Shown here: positions 8,517 through 16,146 of the stretch, one piece after another
How the letters are laid out: each line of letters begins with the position of its first letter
How positions within the stretch are numbered: the stretch's first letter is position 1
Assembly: GCA_050291465.1 (NCBI GenBank)
Contig: JBNKJV010000023.1
Coordinates: forward strand, 1 to 31,537
Direction: 5' to 3'
Origin: CBFDBF01 sp050291465
GTDB lineage: Bacteria; Pseudomonadota; Gammaproteobacteria; Chromatiales; Chromatiaceae
DNA: 31,537 nt
The notes under the pieces: model-generated
Database searches by the model: none
The model's input: the letters and a program-made list of their open reading frames with translations, nothing else
Told to the model about the DNA's origin: nothing
Made by a program: the position numbers and the translations under genes

Positions 8517-8897
8517 ATGGATATCGCACAACTGCATTTCGCTATCGGTTGGGGTGCCATGTTGCTTGGGGTGGTGGCCGGAGCGGTGATGGGTCTGCAG
8601 TTCCATCGGGAGGGATGGGCCGGAGGCTATGGCTCATTTCGTCGGCGCATGTTGCGATTGGGGCATATCGCGTTTTTCGGTATCGGAATGCTGAACCTGC
8701 TGTTTGGGCTTACGGTTAAAGGTATGGAGCTCTCGGACCCCGGTCTTCTGATTGCTTCAACCGGATTCGGAGTGGCGGCGGTAGCCATGCCGCTGTGCTG
8801 TTTTCTAACCGCCTGGCGCACTCCCTTCCGTCATCTGTTTCCCATTCCGGTACTGGCGGTGCTGGCAGGTATTCTGCCGATAGTTTTCGGAGGGTAA
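8517..8897 (+). CDS. Small four-helix membrane protein of unknown function
   Basis: The 126-residue product has about four hydrophobic segments (residues about 6-28, 50-70, 78-98 and 105-124) joined by short charged loops such as FHREGW and SFRRRMLRLGH. I recognise no family. The ATG at 8517 is chosen because GGAGG lies six bases upstream and the protein then begins with MDIAQLHFAIGWGAML. The frame is open back to 8436, but that stretch has no ribosome-binding site. It ends 4 bp before the radical SAM gene, so the two are translationally linked and probably work together in the inner membrane. Confidence 0.75.
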   Translation: MDIAQLHFAIGWGAMLLGVVAGAVMGLQFHREGWAGGYGSFRRRMLRLGHIAFFGIGMLNLLFGLTVKGMELSDPGLLIASTGFGVAAVAMPLCCFLTAWRTPFRHLFPIPVLAVLAGILPIVFGG

Positions 8898-8901
8898 TAC
8901 T

Positions 8902-10221
8902 ATGAAGCTCGGACTGATCGCTATGAGTGGTGTGCGCGCGCACAATGAAGAGCTGACCCGTCTCGGTTTGACCCTGCCCGGGTTCGTGGAACGCAACAAG
9001 AAGATAGCCTCGCTTCCAAGTCTCGGCCTGTTGATTTTGGCGGGAATGACGCCGCGAGCGATCGAAACCGAGTATGTCGAGGTGGAGGACATCCAGGAAC
9101 AAACGGGGGTCCCCGGTGAATTCGATGCAGTAGCGATCTCCTCGTTCAGCGCCCAGATCAAAGAGGCCTATCAGCTGGCGGATCGCTATCGTGATCTCGG
9201 GGTTAAGGTAATCCTCGGGGGATTGCACGTATCGGCATGTCCGCAGGAAGCCCTGCAGCACGCGGACTGTGTGGTGATCGGAGAGGGGGAACCGGTATGG
9301 CCTCAGGTAATGCATGATCTGCAGCAGGGAAAACTGAGCGCTCGATACGACGCCGGTGCCAAGGCCTTCGATCTGTCGCAAGCGCCGATGCCGCGCTTCG
9401 GGCTACTCGATCCCGAGCGTTATAACCGTATTACGGTTCAAACCGCTCGCGGCTGTCCGTACGATTGTGAATTCTGCGCCGCATCCGTCCGTTTGTCTCC
9501 GAAGTACCGTATCAAACCGGTCTCCAAGGTGATTGAAGAAATAAGGCATATCAAGTCGATCTGGGCAAAGCCCTTCATTGAGTTCGCCGATGACAACAGT
9601 TTTGTGAATAAGCGGCACTCAAAGGCACTGTTGCGGGAATTGGCGAAAGAGGATGTACGCTGGTTTACAGAAAGCGACATCTCAATCGCGGATGATGATG
9701 AATTACTGGCACTGATGCGTGACAGCGGGTGTGCGCAGGTATTGATCGGCCTGGAAAGTCCGTCGCGCTTGGTTCTGCAGGGCATGGAGCGGAACAGCGA
9801 TTGGAAGGCGGGGCAATATGATCGCTATCTGGATGCCATCCGCCGCATCCAGGGTCACGGCATAAGCGTCAACGGCTGTTTTGTTCTGGGGTTGGATGGT
9901 AGCGGTAAGGAAAGTTTTTCCGAGGTGCGCGACTTCGTACGTCAGAGTGGTCTGCATGAAGTACAGGTGACGATTCAGACCGCGTTTCCAAATACTCCGT
10001 TGTATCGGCGTTTACGGGACAGCGGCCGGCTGCTGCATGAACACGCCTGGGAGCTATGTACCCTGTTTGACGTGAACTTCATTCCGGAGCAAATGAGCGT
10101 GGCGGAACTGGAGAGCAGTTTCACATGGTTGGTGAGCGAGCTTTACAGCGACGAGGAAACGCATCGAAGGAAGTCGCATTTCTTCCAGCAACTGCGCGAA
10201 GCGCGACGACAGTACGCCTGA
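8902..10221 (+). CDS. B12-binding-type radical SAM protein (first of three)
   Basis: The 439-residue enzyme has an N-terminal cobalamin-binding-like Rossmann region (about 1-145; VILGGLHVSACPQEAL and CVVIGEGEPVW are typical of this class, although the DxHxxG cobalamin-ligand motif is not evident). A radical SAM barrel follows with the iron-sulfur motif C185-x3-C189-x2-C192 (ARGCPYDCEFCA). Class members methylate unreactive carbons, form rings or rearrange lipids and cofactors. The ATG follows a GGAGGG site seven bases upstream. It sits between a small membrane protein and an Lgt-family gene on the same strand, suggesting a lipid-linked substrate. It resembles the protein encoded at 17347-18648 in layout and in the GG(I/L)HVS segment. 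The substrate is unknown. Confidence 0.9.
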   Translation: MKLGLIAMSGVRAHNEELTRLGLTLPGFVERNKKIASLPSLGLLILAGMTPRAIETEYVEVEDIQEQTGVPGEFDAVAISSFSAQIKEAYQLADRYRDLGVKVILGGLHVSACPQEALQHADCVVIGEGEPVWPQVMHDLQQGKLSARYDAGAKAFDLSQAPMPRFGLLDPERYNRITVQTARGCPYDCEFCAASVRLSPKYRIKPVSKVIEEIRHIKSIWAKPFIEFADDNSFVNKRHSKALLRELAKEDVRWFTESDISIADDDELLALMRDSGCAQVLIGLESPSRLVLQGMERNSDWKAGQYDRYLDAIRRIQGHGISVNGCFVLGLDGSGKESFSEVRDFVRQSGLHEVQVTIQTAFPNTPLYRRLRDSGRLLHEHAWELCTLFDVNFIPEQMSVAELESSFTWLVSELYSDEETHRRKSHFFQQLREARRQYA

Positions 10222-10236
10222 GGAGGATGGCACAAA

Positions 10237-11220
10237 ATGATCGGACCCTTTGTTCATAACATAGATCCGGTGGTTGCAAAGGCCGGTGGATTTTATGTCT
10301 GGTGGTATGGCCTGAGTTTCACCGCCGGGTTTCTCGGTATTTTTTCCTGGTTACGCCGGAACCGCGCCAACCTGAAGATGGAAATGAAGGATGTATATAC
10401 CTTGACCATCATCATGGCATGTGGGGTGCTGCTGGGTGGGCGTCTGGTTGAGGTGTTTTTTTATGAGTGGCCCTACTACCGGGAACACCTATGGCACATT
10501 CCGGCCGTTTGGCTGGGAGGGATGTCGACGCACGGGATTCTTGCCGGTTCTATCCTTGGATTGTTGCTCTATTCCAGACAGCAGAACAGGAGCTTTCTCG
10601 AACTCGCTGATGTCCTGGCCATTGCCGGGGCGTATATCATGGGGGTTGGACGTATCGGCAATTTTATCGACGGACAAATCGTGGGGAGTCTTACGGACGG
10701 CTGGTGGGGCGTTAAGTTCCCCGATGTGGAGGGGTACCGTCATCCCGTGGTTTTGTATGACGGAATAAAGAATCTCCTTTTGATCCCGCTTCTGCTCCTG
10801 ATCCGGAAAACCAAACCGCCGCGCGGTGTGGTTATGGCGCATTTTATCCTGTGGTACGGGTTCCTACGCATATTCGTCGATTTCTATCGGGAATACCGGA
10901 CAGACCTGTACGGCTTTCCACCGGGTCAGGAATTCAACCTGTTTATGACCTTTGCCGGTCTGGGACTGCTTGTCTGGTTTTATCGGGTTGGAAAAAGACA
11001 AGGTGCACGGCAGGAGTCGGCGTCTTCGTCGGTGCGGGATTCAGCGGTCGCCGCTACCGGCCTTTGGGGCAGACGAACCGTTTTCGCTCTGCTACTGATT
11101 TTACCCACCATCATTCCGGGCGACTGGACCCATGATGTTCCGGAGCGCTATGGGCATCGGCATCCGGGTCTGGAACATTCCGCAATCTATCCGCAGATAG
11201 AAACCTATAAGGAGTTCTGA
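10237..11220 (+). CDS. Lgt-family (prolipoprotein diacylglyceryl transferase-like) membrane protein
   Basis: Lgt moves diacylglyceryl from phosphatidylglycerol to the lipobox cysteine of prolipoproteins in the inner membrane. This 327-residue protein has about seven helices and keeps the core residues: Y24 in WYGLS, H99 in GGMSTHG, R139 and N142 in the signature GRIGNFIDGQ (canonical GRIGNFINGE), and R211/R218 in LRIFVDFYRE. Differences are HPVVLYDG where HPSQLYE is usual, GQ for GE in the signature, and an added C-terminal tail (about 260-327) with one more hydrophobic segment and a His-rich end. Sixteen bp separate it from the radical SAM gene, with AGGAGG before the ATG. It could be the housekeeping Lgt, but the changes and context favour a specialised paralogue. 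Confidence 0.85.
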   Translation: MIGPFVHNIDPVVAKAGGFYVWWYGLSFTAGFLGIFSWLRRNRANLKMEMKDVYTLTIIMACGVLLGGRLVEVFFYEWPYYREHLWHIPAVWLGGMSTHGILAGSILGLLLYSRQQNRSFLELADVLAIAGAYIMGVGRIGNFIDGQIVGSLTDGWWGVKFPDVEGYRHPVVLYDGIKNLLLIPLLLLIRKTKPPRGVVMAHFILWYGFLRIFVDFYREYRTDLYGFPPGQEFNLFMTFAGLGLLVWFYRVGKRQGARQESASSSVRDSAVAATGLWGRRTVFALLLILPTIIPGDWTHDVPERYGHRHPGLEHSAIYPQIETYKEF

Positions 11221-11258
11221 ATGCGGATCAGGAGAGTATCGCTGTATCGGAGCGACAA

Positions 11259-12776
11259 TCAGGGGCTGATATAGTCCAGATCGCGGTGGGCGAGGGTAAC
11301 CACACGGGGTTCGATAAAAGTGGCGAGTCTGGCCTGTAGCGCGTCCCGGATCTCTATCCCGTCGTGATAGAGCAGGGTTACGGCAAAAGCCCCGCTGCCG
11401 GTGGCTTCCTGGGCGATATTGTCGGGACTGACCACCACCCGGCCCAGCTTGCGGTCGGTGGGCCATTTAATGTCGCCATAGGCATGGTAGACCAGTTCCG
11501 AGCAGACGATGCGGTCGGCGCTCTGGGTGTCAAAGTTGAAATCATACTCCTTACCCACCTGCCGCAGGGCCTGCAGGATCACCTGTCGCCGGGCCTTGCG
11601 GTCGAGGTCTTTATGGCGCAGAACCGCTAGATCATCCACATTCAGGAAGTGTTTGAGGGTGTTCATTTCCACACCGGAACGCAGGGCCTCGACCACACTC
11701 CGTCCGTTGCGTATTTCCGAACGGTGGGCGACGACGACCGGATGCTCCCACAACCCCAGTTCACGCAACTCCTCTTCGGTCCCGATCCAAATGGCGGCAT
11801 GGCCCCAGTGACCCGGGATGAAGGCGTCGGTGAGACGGAAGGGTGTCTTCTCCAGCAGAACGTCACCGGCCTGCAATCCGCCGCCGACGCGCTGGAATAC
11901 TTCCGGTCGGTTGTCGAGCTTGCCGCGCCGCGACTCCACCAGACCCACCATGTTGCCGAACATCATACTCGAGAAGTTCACCCCTTCTTTCCTGAGATTT
12001 TCCAGGGTGTCGATAGAGACGGTACCAATCAGATCTACCACATTGCCGGCATAGCTGATCGGATGAACCCGGCGCACCATGGCGTAAGAGGGGCTCTGTT
12101 CCACCAGTTCCGCCAGATAGCGCTCCTGGTCGTCTTTCGAGCCGGCCAGATATGAGCCATGGTTTTCGTACCAGATGAGGCCGCGTCGGACGCGGGCGCG
12201 ATTACGTGCCGAAGCGAACGATACTGCGATACGGCGCAGCTCCCCCTCGGGTACGAGATAACCGGGATCACCTTCGTTGATGTGCTGGCGTAGAAAGGGG
12301 TCGTCACGATAAAGCGCCACCGCAGTCAGATAGTTGTCATATAAAGTCAGCGCGGCCGCAAGTGACATGGTGATCCCGGTTGCCTGTACCCGCGCCTGCC
12401 GAGGGTCGTCGGGAATCGGCTTGCCGAGCCAGCATTCATGAGCGGTGGCCACCTGCCACAATCTTCTGCGTTCATTGATCAGTTCCGCGGCGCCGGCACT
12501 GAGCAGGGTGATTTCGGAACCGAGCAGCGGCTCCTGCAACGCCTGCTTCTCTTTCAGATGGATCAGGTAGGTGATGGACTCCGCGCGCAGGGTGAGGGCC
12601 TCTTCGGAGAGGGCCTGAAACTCCGCGACCTTTTTTCGCATCGATTCGACGGAATAGCGTATCTCGTCCGGTCCGCTGCAGTCATCGCGGGAGAACAGAT
12701 CTTCTGCGGCCGAAAGAGGCGTAGAGAAGAGCGCGATCAGGATAAGGCAATACGTCAGATGGACGGTGGATGTCAT
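11259..12776 (-). CDS. Exported YiiX/C92-type cysteine amidase-like protein
   Basis: The 505-residue protein has a signal peptide (hydrophobic segment ending ...FSTPLSAAED) and so acts in the periplasm or outer envelope. The C-terminal third carries a permuted NlpC/P60-like (YaeF/YiiX, C92) domain: LQAGDVLLEK, then GHWGHAAIWIG with the catalytic His about residue 326, and IVCSELVYHAY with the catalytic Cys about 425. Such enzymes hydrolyse or transfer acyl/peptidyl groups, on lipids or cell-wall peptides. The N-terminal 300 residues are helical and unassigned. The ATG at 12776 is preferred over a TTG at 12803 because it places the signal peptide at the N terminus. The ribosome-binding site is weak. 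It converges with the Lgt-family gene, with 38 bp between them. Confidence 0.8.
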   Translation of the reverse strand: MTSTVHLTYCLILIALFSTPLSAAEDLFSRDDCSGPDEIRYSVESMRKKVAEFQALSEEALTLRAESITYLIHLKEKQALQEPLLGSEITLLSAGAAELINERRRLWQVATAHECWLGKPIPDDPRQARVQATGITMSLAAALTLYDNYLTAVALYRDDPFLRQHINEGDPGYLVPEGELRRIAVSFASARNRARVRRGLIWYENHGSYLAGSKDDQERYLAELVEQSPSYAMVRRVHPISYAGNVVDLIGTVSIDTLENLRKEGVNFSSMMFGNMVGLVESRRGKLDNRPEVFQRVGGGLQAGDVLLEKTPFRLTDAFIPGHWGHAAIWIGTEEELRELGLWEHPVVVAHRSEIRNGRSVVEALRSGVEMNTLKHFLNVDDLAVLRHKDLDRKARRQVILQALRQVGKEYDFNFDTQSADRIVCSELVYHAYGDIKWPTDRKLGRVVVSPDNIAQEATGSGAFAVTLLYHDGIEIRDALQARLATFIEPRVVTLAHRDLDYISP

Positions 12777-12850
12777 GTGCAGGAAAAGGAGTGGCTGATT
12801 CAAGGATGCCGGGCGGGGAAGTATGCAGGATGCGCCGGTTGGAAAGGCAT

Positions 12851-12881
12851 AAAAAAACGGGCGCCGCCTGGGCGACGCCCG
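12851..12881 (-). terminator. Rho-independent terminator after the lipoprotein gene
   Basis: On the minus strand CGGGCGTCGCC and GGCGGCGCCCG pair, with one G-T, around a 2-base centre, and seven T residues follow. It begins 10 bp after the lipoprotein stop codon. Confidence 0.88.
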
Positions 12882-12890
12882 CGACCAGCT

Positions 12891-13286
12891 TTAGATCTGG
12901 GTTAACTGAACCTGAATGGCTTTATGCAGGTTCTGGATCCAGCCGTTATAATTGCTGTGGATGTTGGTGCCGTCATAGTTCAGATTGACGCTGTCCTGAT
13001 AGATGATGCTGTAGCTCTTGGTGTTGTAGGGGATACTTACCTTGGCGACGTGTTTGCGCAGATTCAGGGTGCCTTGCAACTCGCCGGGTCTGATTTCCTT
13101 GATTACCCAGCCGAGTCCGCCGCCTGCGCGGATGATCGCCATGCGCACTTGTTCACTGGACAGGTTGCTTACGTTGGCCACCACGGTGGCGTTGTTCACG
13201 TTATAAACCGGTGCCTGGTGCGGACATCCGGCAAGGGTGAGGGTGATGATGGCGATGGCGAGGGTGGTGGCGAGTTTCCGATACAT
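12891..13286 (-). CDS. Small lipoprotein of unknown function
   Basis: The product is a 131-residue protein with a type II signal: positively charged start MYRKL, hydrophobic core, and lipobox LAGC with the acylated Cys at 21. The mature part begins PHQAPVYN. It has an alanine-rich helix segment, then a beta-rich C-terminal half (VSIPYNTKSYSIIYQDS ... NYNGWIQNL) that resembles a class of short periplasmic lipoproteins I recognise only by shape. The ATG at 13286 has AGGAGAG at good distance. The in-frame upstream start at 13319 adds a charged tail before the signal and is unlikely. It has its own promoter and terminator and is thus a single-gene unit between the amidase and the large operon. 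Confidence 0.83.
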   Translation of the reverse strand: MYRKLATTLAIAIITLTLAGCPHQAPVYNVNNATVVANVSNLSSEQVRMAIIRAGGGLGWVIKEIRPGELQGTLNLRKHVAKVSIPYNTKSYSIIYQDSVNLNYDGTNIHSNYNGWIQNLHKAIQVQLTQI

Positions 13287-13369
13287 TTTTTTTCTCTCCT
13301 GTTTTGCGATTGCTTGCAATGTGCACTGGATGATGACGCGGCTTTCCGCCGGCGAAATCCGGTCGATAA

Positions 13370-13398
13370 ATCATAGGGCCAGCGCCGGTATTTTGCAA
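13370..13398 (-). promoter_or_regulatory. Sigma-70 promoter of the lipoprotein gene
   Basis: On the minus strand TTGCAA (13398-13393) and TATGAT (13375-13370) are separated by 17 bases. A start near 13363 leaves a leader of roughly 75 bases before the ATG at 13286. Confidence 0.6.
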
Positions 13399-13488
13399 AG
13401 TATCCTCAGGAAAATCGGGGATTGGTCCGATACCGCAAAAAGCGTCCTGCGATGTTGTTCACACTGGGCTAAGTCTCTCTCCTGTTTT

Positions 13489-14214
13489 TTACGTCGTCTT
13501 ACGTAAAATGCGCACCAGACCCTGGGGGTACATGCCTCTTCGAAACAACTTGCCCGCCACCATCACCACAATAAGGCTGATATCGGCCACCGGCCGGAAG
13601 TGGCTGGCACGGGCCTGTTCGGGATAATGGGAGGCGATGGCGAGGGTCTTGAACTCGCAGCCCCGGCGCGCCGCCTCGATAAGGAACTCGCTCTCGAACA
13701 CGAAGCCGTGGCGTTTGTCATGGTCGATGTGCACCTGCCGCAATATGTGTGCCGGGTAGAGTCGGAAACCGGACTGGCTGTCCTGGAAACGCCGCCCCGC
13801 CGCCCAGGAGATCCAGAAATCGGCAAAACTGTTGGCGAACCGTCTCGCCCGGGGGGCCTGTTCACGGTTCAGCAGGCGGGCGCCGATGATCAGGCATTCC
13901 GGGTTGCGGGCGAACAGCTCCAGCATGCCGGGAATTTCGCCGGGCCGGTGTTGCCCGTCGCCGTCCAGGGTCAGTACACCGTCGGCACCGGCGGCCAGGG
14001 CGCTATCCATACCCCGACGCAGGCTGGCCGCCTTGCCCTGATTGTCGGGGTGCCGGATCAGCTGCAAGGGCAGATCGCTAAGCTGCTCCGCGGTGTCGTC
14101 CCTGGATCCGTCATCCACCACGATCAACTCCAGCCCCTGGGCGAGAACCGCCTCCGCCAGGGCTCGTATTGTCGCGGCTTCGTTGTAGGCCGGGATAACG
14201 GCCACTACCTTCAT
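13489..14214 (-). CDS. Family 2 glycosyltransferase (last gene of the APE-like operon)
   Basis: This is a 241-residue GT-A fold enzyme. Visible motifs are IPAYNEAATI (7-16), VVDDGSRDDT (32-41), and LDGDGQH with the metal-binding DxD at D84/D86. It is the dolichol-phosphate-mannose synthase-like type and lacks the long C-terminal membrane region; only a short hydrophobic stretch (DISLIVVMVAGKLF) is near the end. It would transfer a sugar to the lipid or polyene product at the cytoplasmic face. Its start overlaps the ketoreductase stop by ATGA. In known aryl polyene clusters a GT2 domain and an acyltransferase domain occur together. Here they are separate genes at opposite ends of the operon. 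The sugar donor is unknown. Confidence 0.88.
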   Translation of the reverse strand: MKVVAVIPAYNEAATIRALAEAVLAQGLELIVVDDGSRDDTAEQLSDLPLQLIRHPDNQGKAASLRRGMDSALAAGADGVLTLDGDGQHRPGEIPGMLELFARNPECLIIGARLLNREQAPRARRFANSFADFWISWAAGRRFQDSQSGFRLYPAHILRQVHIDHDKRHGFVFESEFLIEAARRGCEFKTLAIASHYPEQARASHFRPVADISLIVVMVAGKLFRRGMYPQGLVRILRKTT

Positions 14215-14930
14215 ACCATGGCCCCGTTTATGGAAATTACCTGCCCGGAAATATAGGCTGACCGCTCAGAGGCAAGAAAGCTCACCAGGTCCGCTACCTC
14301 CTGGGGTGTGCCCGCCCGTTTCATGGGCACCAGCTGTTTGATCAGATCCGGCGGAACACTCCCTTCGATCATGGGTGACTCAATGATACCCGGTGCCACC
14401 ACGTTCACCGTCACGCCACGGGAGGCAAGCTCTTTCGCCAGAGATTTACTGGCGCCGTGCAGCCCCGCCTTGGCGGCGGCGTAGTTGGCCTGGCCGCGGT
14501 TTCCCATCACTCCGCTGACGGAAGAGAGGGAGATCACCCGCCCCCAACGGGTACCCATCATCGGCAACAGCAGGGGTTGGGTGACGTTATAGAAGCCGTT
14601 GAGAGAGACGTCGATCACCCGCTGCCACTGTTCGCGTTCCATCCCCACCAGGGGGGCGTCGTCGTGGATGCCGGCGTTATTCACCAGCACCTGGATGGGA
14701 CCGTCCTGCAGCAGTTGTTCCAGCGCCCGGGCGCAGGCATCGGGATTGGCGACATCGAAGCAGACGGCCCTTGCGGAGCCCCCGACGTCGCGTATTTCCC
14801 GTGCCAGCCATTCCGCCCGATCAAGGTTATTGTTGGCATGTACCAGCACCTGCATGCCGTCGACGGCGAGTTGGCGGCAGATGGCGCCGCCTATGGCCCC
14901 GCTGCCGCCGGTGATCAGAGCGCGTTTCAT
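14211..14930 (-). CDS. FabG-type 3-oxoacyl-ACP reductase (ApeQ-like)
   Basis: This 239-residue short-chain dehydrogenase reduces the beta-keto group on ACP-bound chains with NADPH. The cofactor loop is TGGSGAIG (7-14), then NNAG (84-87), with catalytic S137, Y150 and K154 in the segment GNRGQANYAAAKAG, which closely follows FabG. The C-terminal VAPGIIESPM is also typical. Both ends overlap neighbours by ATGA, showing tight translational coupling with the dehydratase upstream and the glycosyltransferase downstream. In the APE pathway the equivalent enzyme works with the ketosynthase pair and the dehydratases in each elongation round. It is full length and looks active. Confidence 0.93.
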   Translation of the reverse strand: MKRALITGGSGAIGGAICRQLAVDGMQVLVHANNNLDRAEWLAREIRDVGGSARAVCFDVANPDACARALEQLLQDGPIQVLVNNAGIHDDAPLVGMEREQWQRVIDVSLNGFYNVTQPLLLPMMGTRWGRVISLSSVSGVMGNRGQANYAAAKAGLHGASKSLAKELASRGVTVNVVAPGIIESPMIEGSVPPDLIKQLVPMKRAGTPQEVADLVSFLASERSAYISGQVISINGAMV

Positions 14931-15367
14931 GGATTGGCCTCCAGGTTGTTCATCACCAACAGCCGCCCTTCGGCGACAGAGTGATCGCCGCAGCTGATTT
15001 GCACCTGATAGATCTGGTTGGCATCCGAGTCTAAAAGTTGTGTCGCCTGCACCTGTAACGGACCCGGCAGATCGTCCAGACGCTCCCGGTAGAGCCTGGC
15101 ATCCCGTATCGCCACCAGGAAACCGTTACGGATGCGCCGCTGCTGCTGAGCCACCAGACCGCCGTGTACCGCCATCGCCTGGGCCCCGTACTCCAGGGCG
15201 TGGATAGCCGCCAGCCGTTGGTCTTTGCGCAGGGGATTATCCGGACTGAGGTGGGAGTCACTGCTGCAGAGGATCCGGGTTTCGTCCCACTGTTCCACAC
15301 GCTGCAGCAGACACATGCCGCCGGCGTGGGGAATCAGGGCGCAGAGCTGCTCATGTTGCAGGTTCAT
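14927..15367 (-). CDS. Hotdog 3-hydroxyacyl-ACP dehydratase (ApeP-like)
   Basis: The 146-residue single hotdog domain has the signature LIPHAGGMCLLQRV with candidate catalytic H14, and the helix HALEYGAQAMAVHGG with E59. These are the His and Glu positions of the FabZ/FabA-related ApeP family. It would dehydrate 3-hydroxyacyl-ACP to the trans-enoyl form. Because no enoyl reductase is encoded here, repeated cycles would give conjugated double bonds. In characterised APE systems ApeP pairs with ApeI, and a second hotdog gene is present in this operon at 24044-24331. The start overlaps the stop of the chain-length-factor gene (ATGA), and the stop overlaps the reductase start. Confidence 0.88.
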   Translation of the reverse strand: MNLQHEQLCALIPHAGGMCLLQRVEQWDETRILCSSDSHLSPDNPLRKDQRLAAIHALEYGAQAMAVHGGLVAQQQRRIRNGFLVAIRDARLYRERLDDLPGPLQVQATQLLDSDANQIYQVQISCGDHSVAEGRLLVMNNLEANP

Positions 15368-16146
15368 ACCGGCTCCAGGTCGATGCGCATCTGCCTCTCC
15401 TGGTGGGGCAGACGGACGGTCGTGGGCAGATTATCGGCCAGAGCCGCAAGCAGGGGCAGGGCGCGTGCGGCGGGGTTGCCCAGGCGTAACCGCTCCAGTT
15501 CCGAATGGGTCAGGCGGTTCTCTTCGCCGGTTTCCAGAGAGAGTCGCAGTTGTGGTTGCCTGTGTTCAGCTTGTACCACTACAGCTACCGCAAAGGGGTC
15601 TGTCAGGGGAGCCGCCTCATGCAACGGTGCCGGTGCGGGGTGGTCATAAGCGGTAAGCAGTACCGGGCGGCCGCTGGCCAGGGATTGCAGAGTCGCCTCC
15701 AGCAATCCGGCACTGAAGCTGGAATCGGCCACCGCCAGGCTGGTGGAGGGTTGGCGCGAACCGGTGGCGATGGACCAGTAGCCGGCGGGGGCGTTGTGTA
15801 CCGAGTTGTGGAACTGGGTGGGAGACACCGGTCTGTCATCGCTCGCCAGGGCGCGGCAGAGGTTGTCGGAAACCCGCATGTCGCCATGGCTGGAACTGAA
15901 TACGCTGGCCAGTTCCGCAGGGTTCAGATCCGCTGCTCTGACCGCCTGCTCGGCGGCGGCGAGGGCCAGTTTGATACAGGCGGTGGTGCGTCGGCGCTCA
16001 TTGGCCGGCAGCAGACCGGGCGCGGGGATCTCTGTTTCCCTGTGGGCATAGGCGGCGGCGCCATTGCGCAGGACCCGGGCGCTGTCGGACCAACCGTCAA
16101 GTCCGGGGCCGATCAGGCCGATGCCGAGGAGCCGGACGGGGATCAT
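15364..16146 (-). CDS. Ketosynthase-like chain length factor (ApeC-like, Ketoacyl-synt_2 type)
   Basis: The 260-residue protein is a short thiolase-fold subunit. It has the family segment SPTQFHNSVHNAPAGYWSI (108-126). Where active ketosynthases carry the nucleophilic Cys, it reads AVADSSFSAGLLEA (138-151), so no catalytic Cys is present. Such subunits pair with an active ketosynthase and set chain length; ApeC with ApeO is the known case. The start at 16146 overlaps the ketosynthase stop (ATGA) and has GGGAG six bases upstream. An ATG at 16152 is too close to that site, and the long upstream open frame to 16647 is only antiparallel coding noise. The 1:1 partner is surely the gene just upstream. 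Confidence 0.87.
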   Translation of the reverse strand: MIPVRLLGIGLIGPGLDGWSDSARVLRNGAAAYAHRETEIPAPGLLPANERRRTTACIKLALAAAEQAVRAADLNPAELASVFSSSHGDMRVSDNLCRALASDDRPVSPTQFHNSVHNAPAGYWSIATGSRQPSTSLAVADSSFSAGLLEATLQSLASGRPVLLTAYDHPAPAPLHEAAPLTDPFAVAVVVQAEHRQPQLRLSLETGEENRLTHSELERLRLGNPAARALPLLAALADNLPTTVRLPHQERQMRIDLEPV

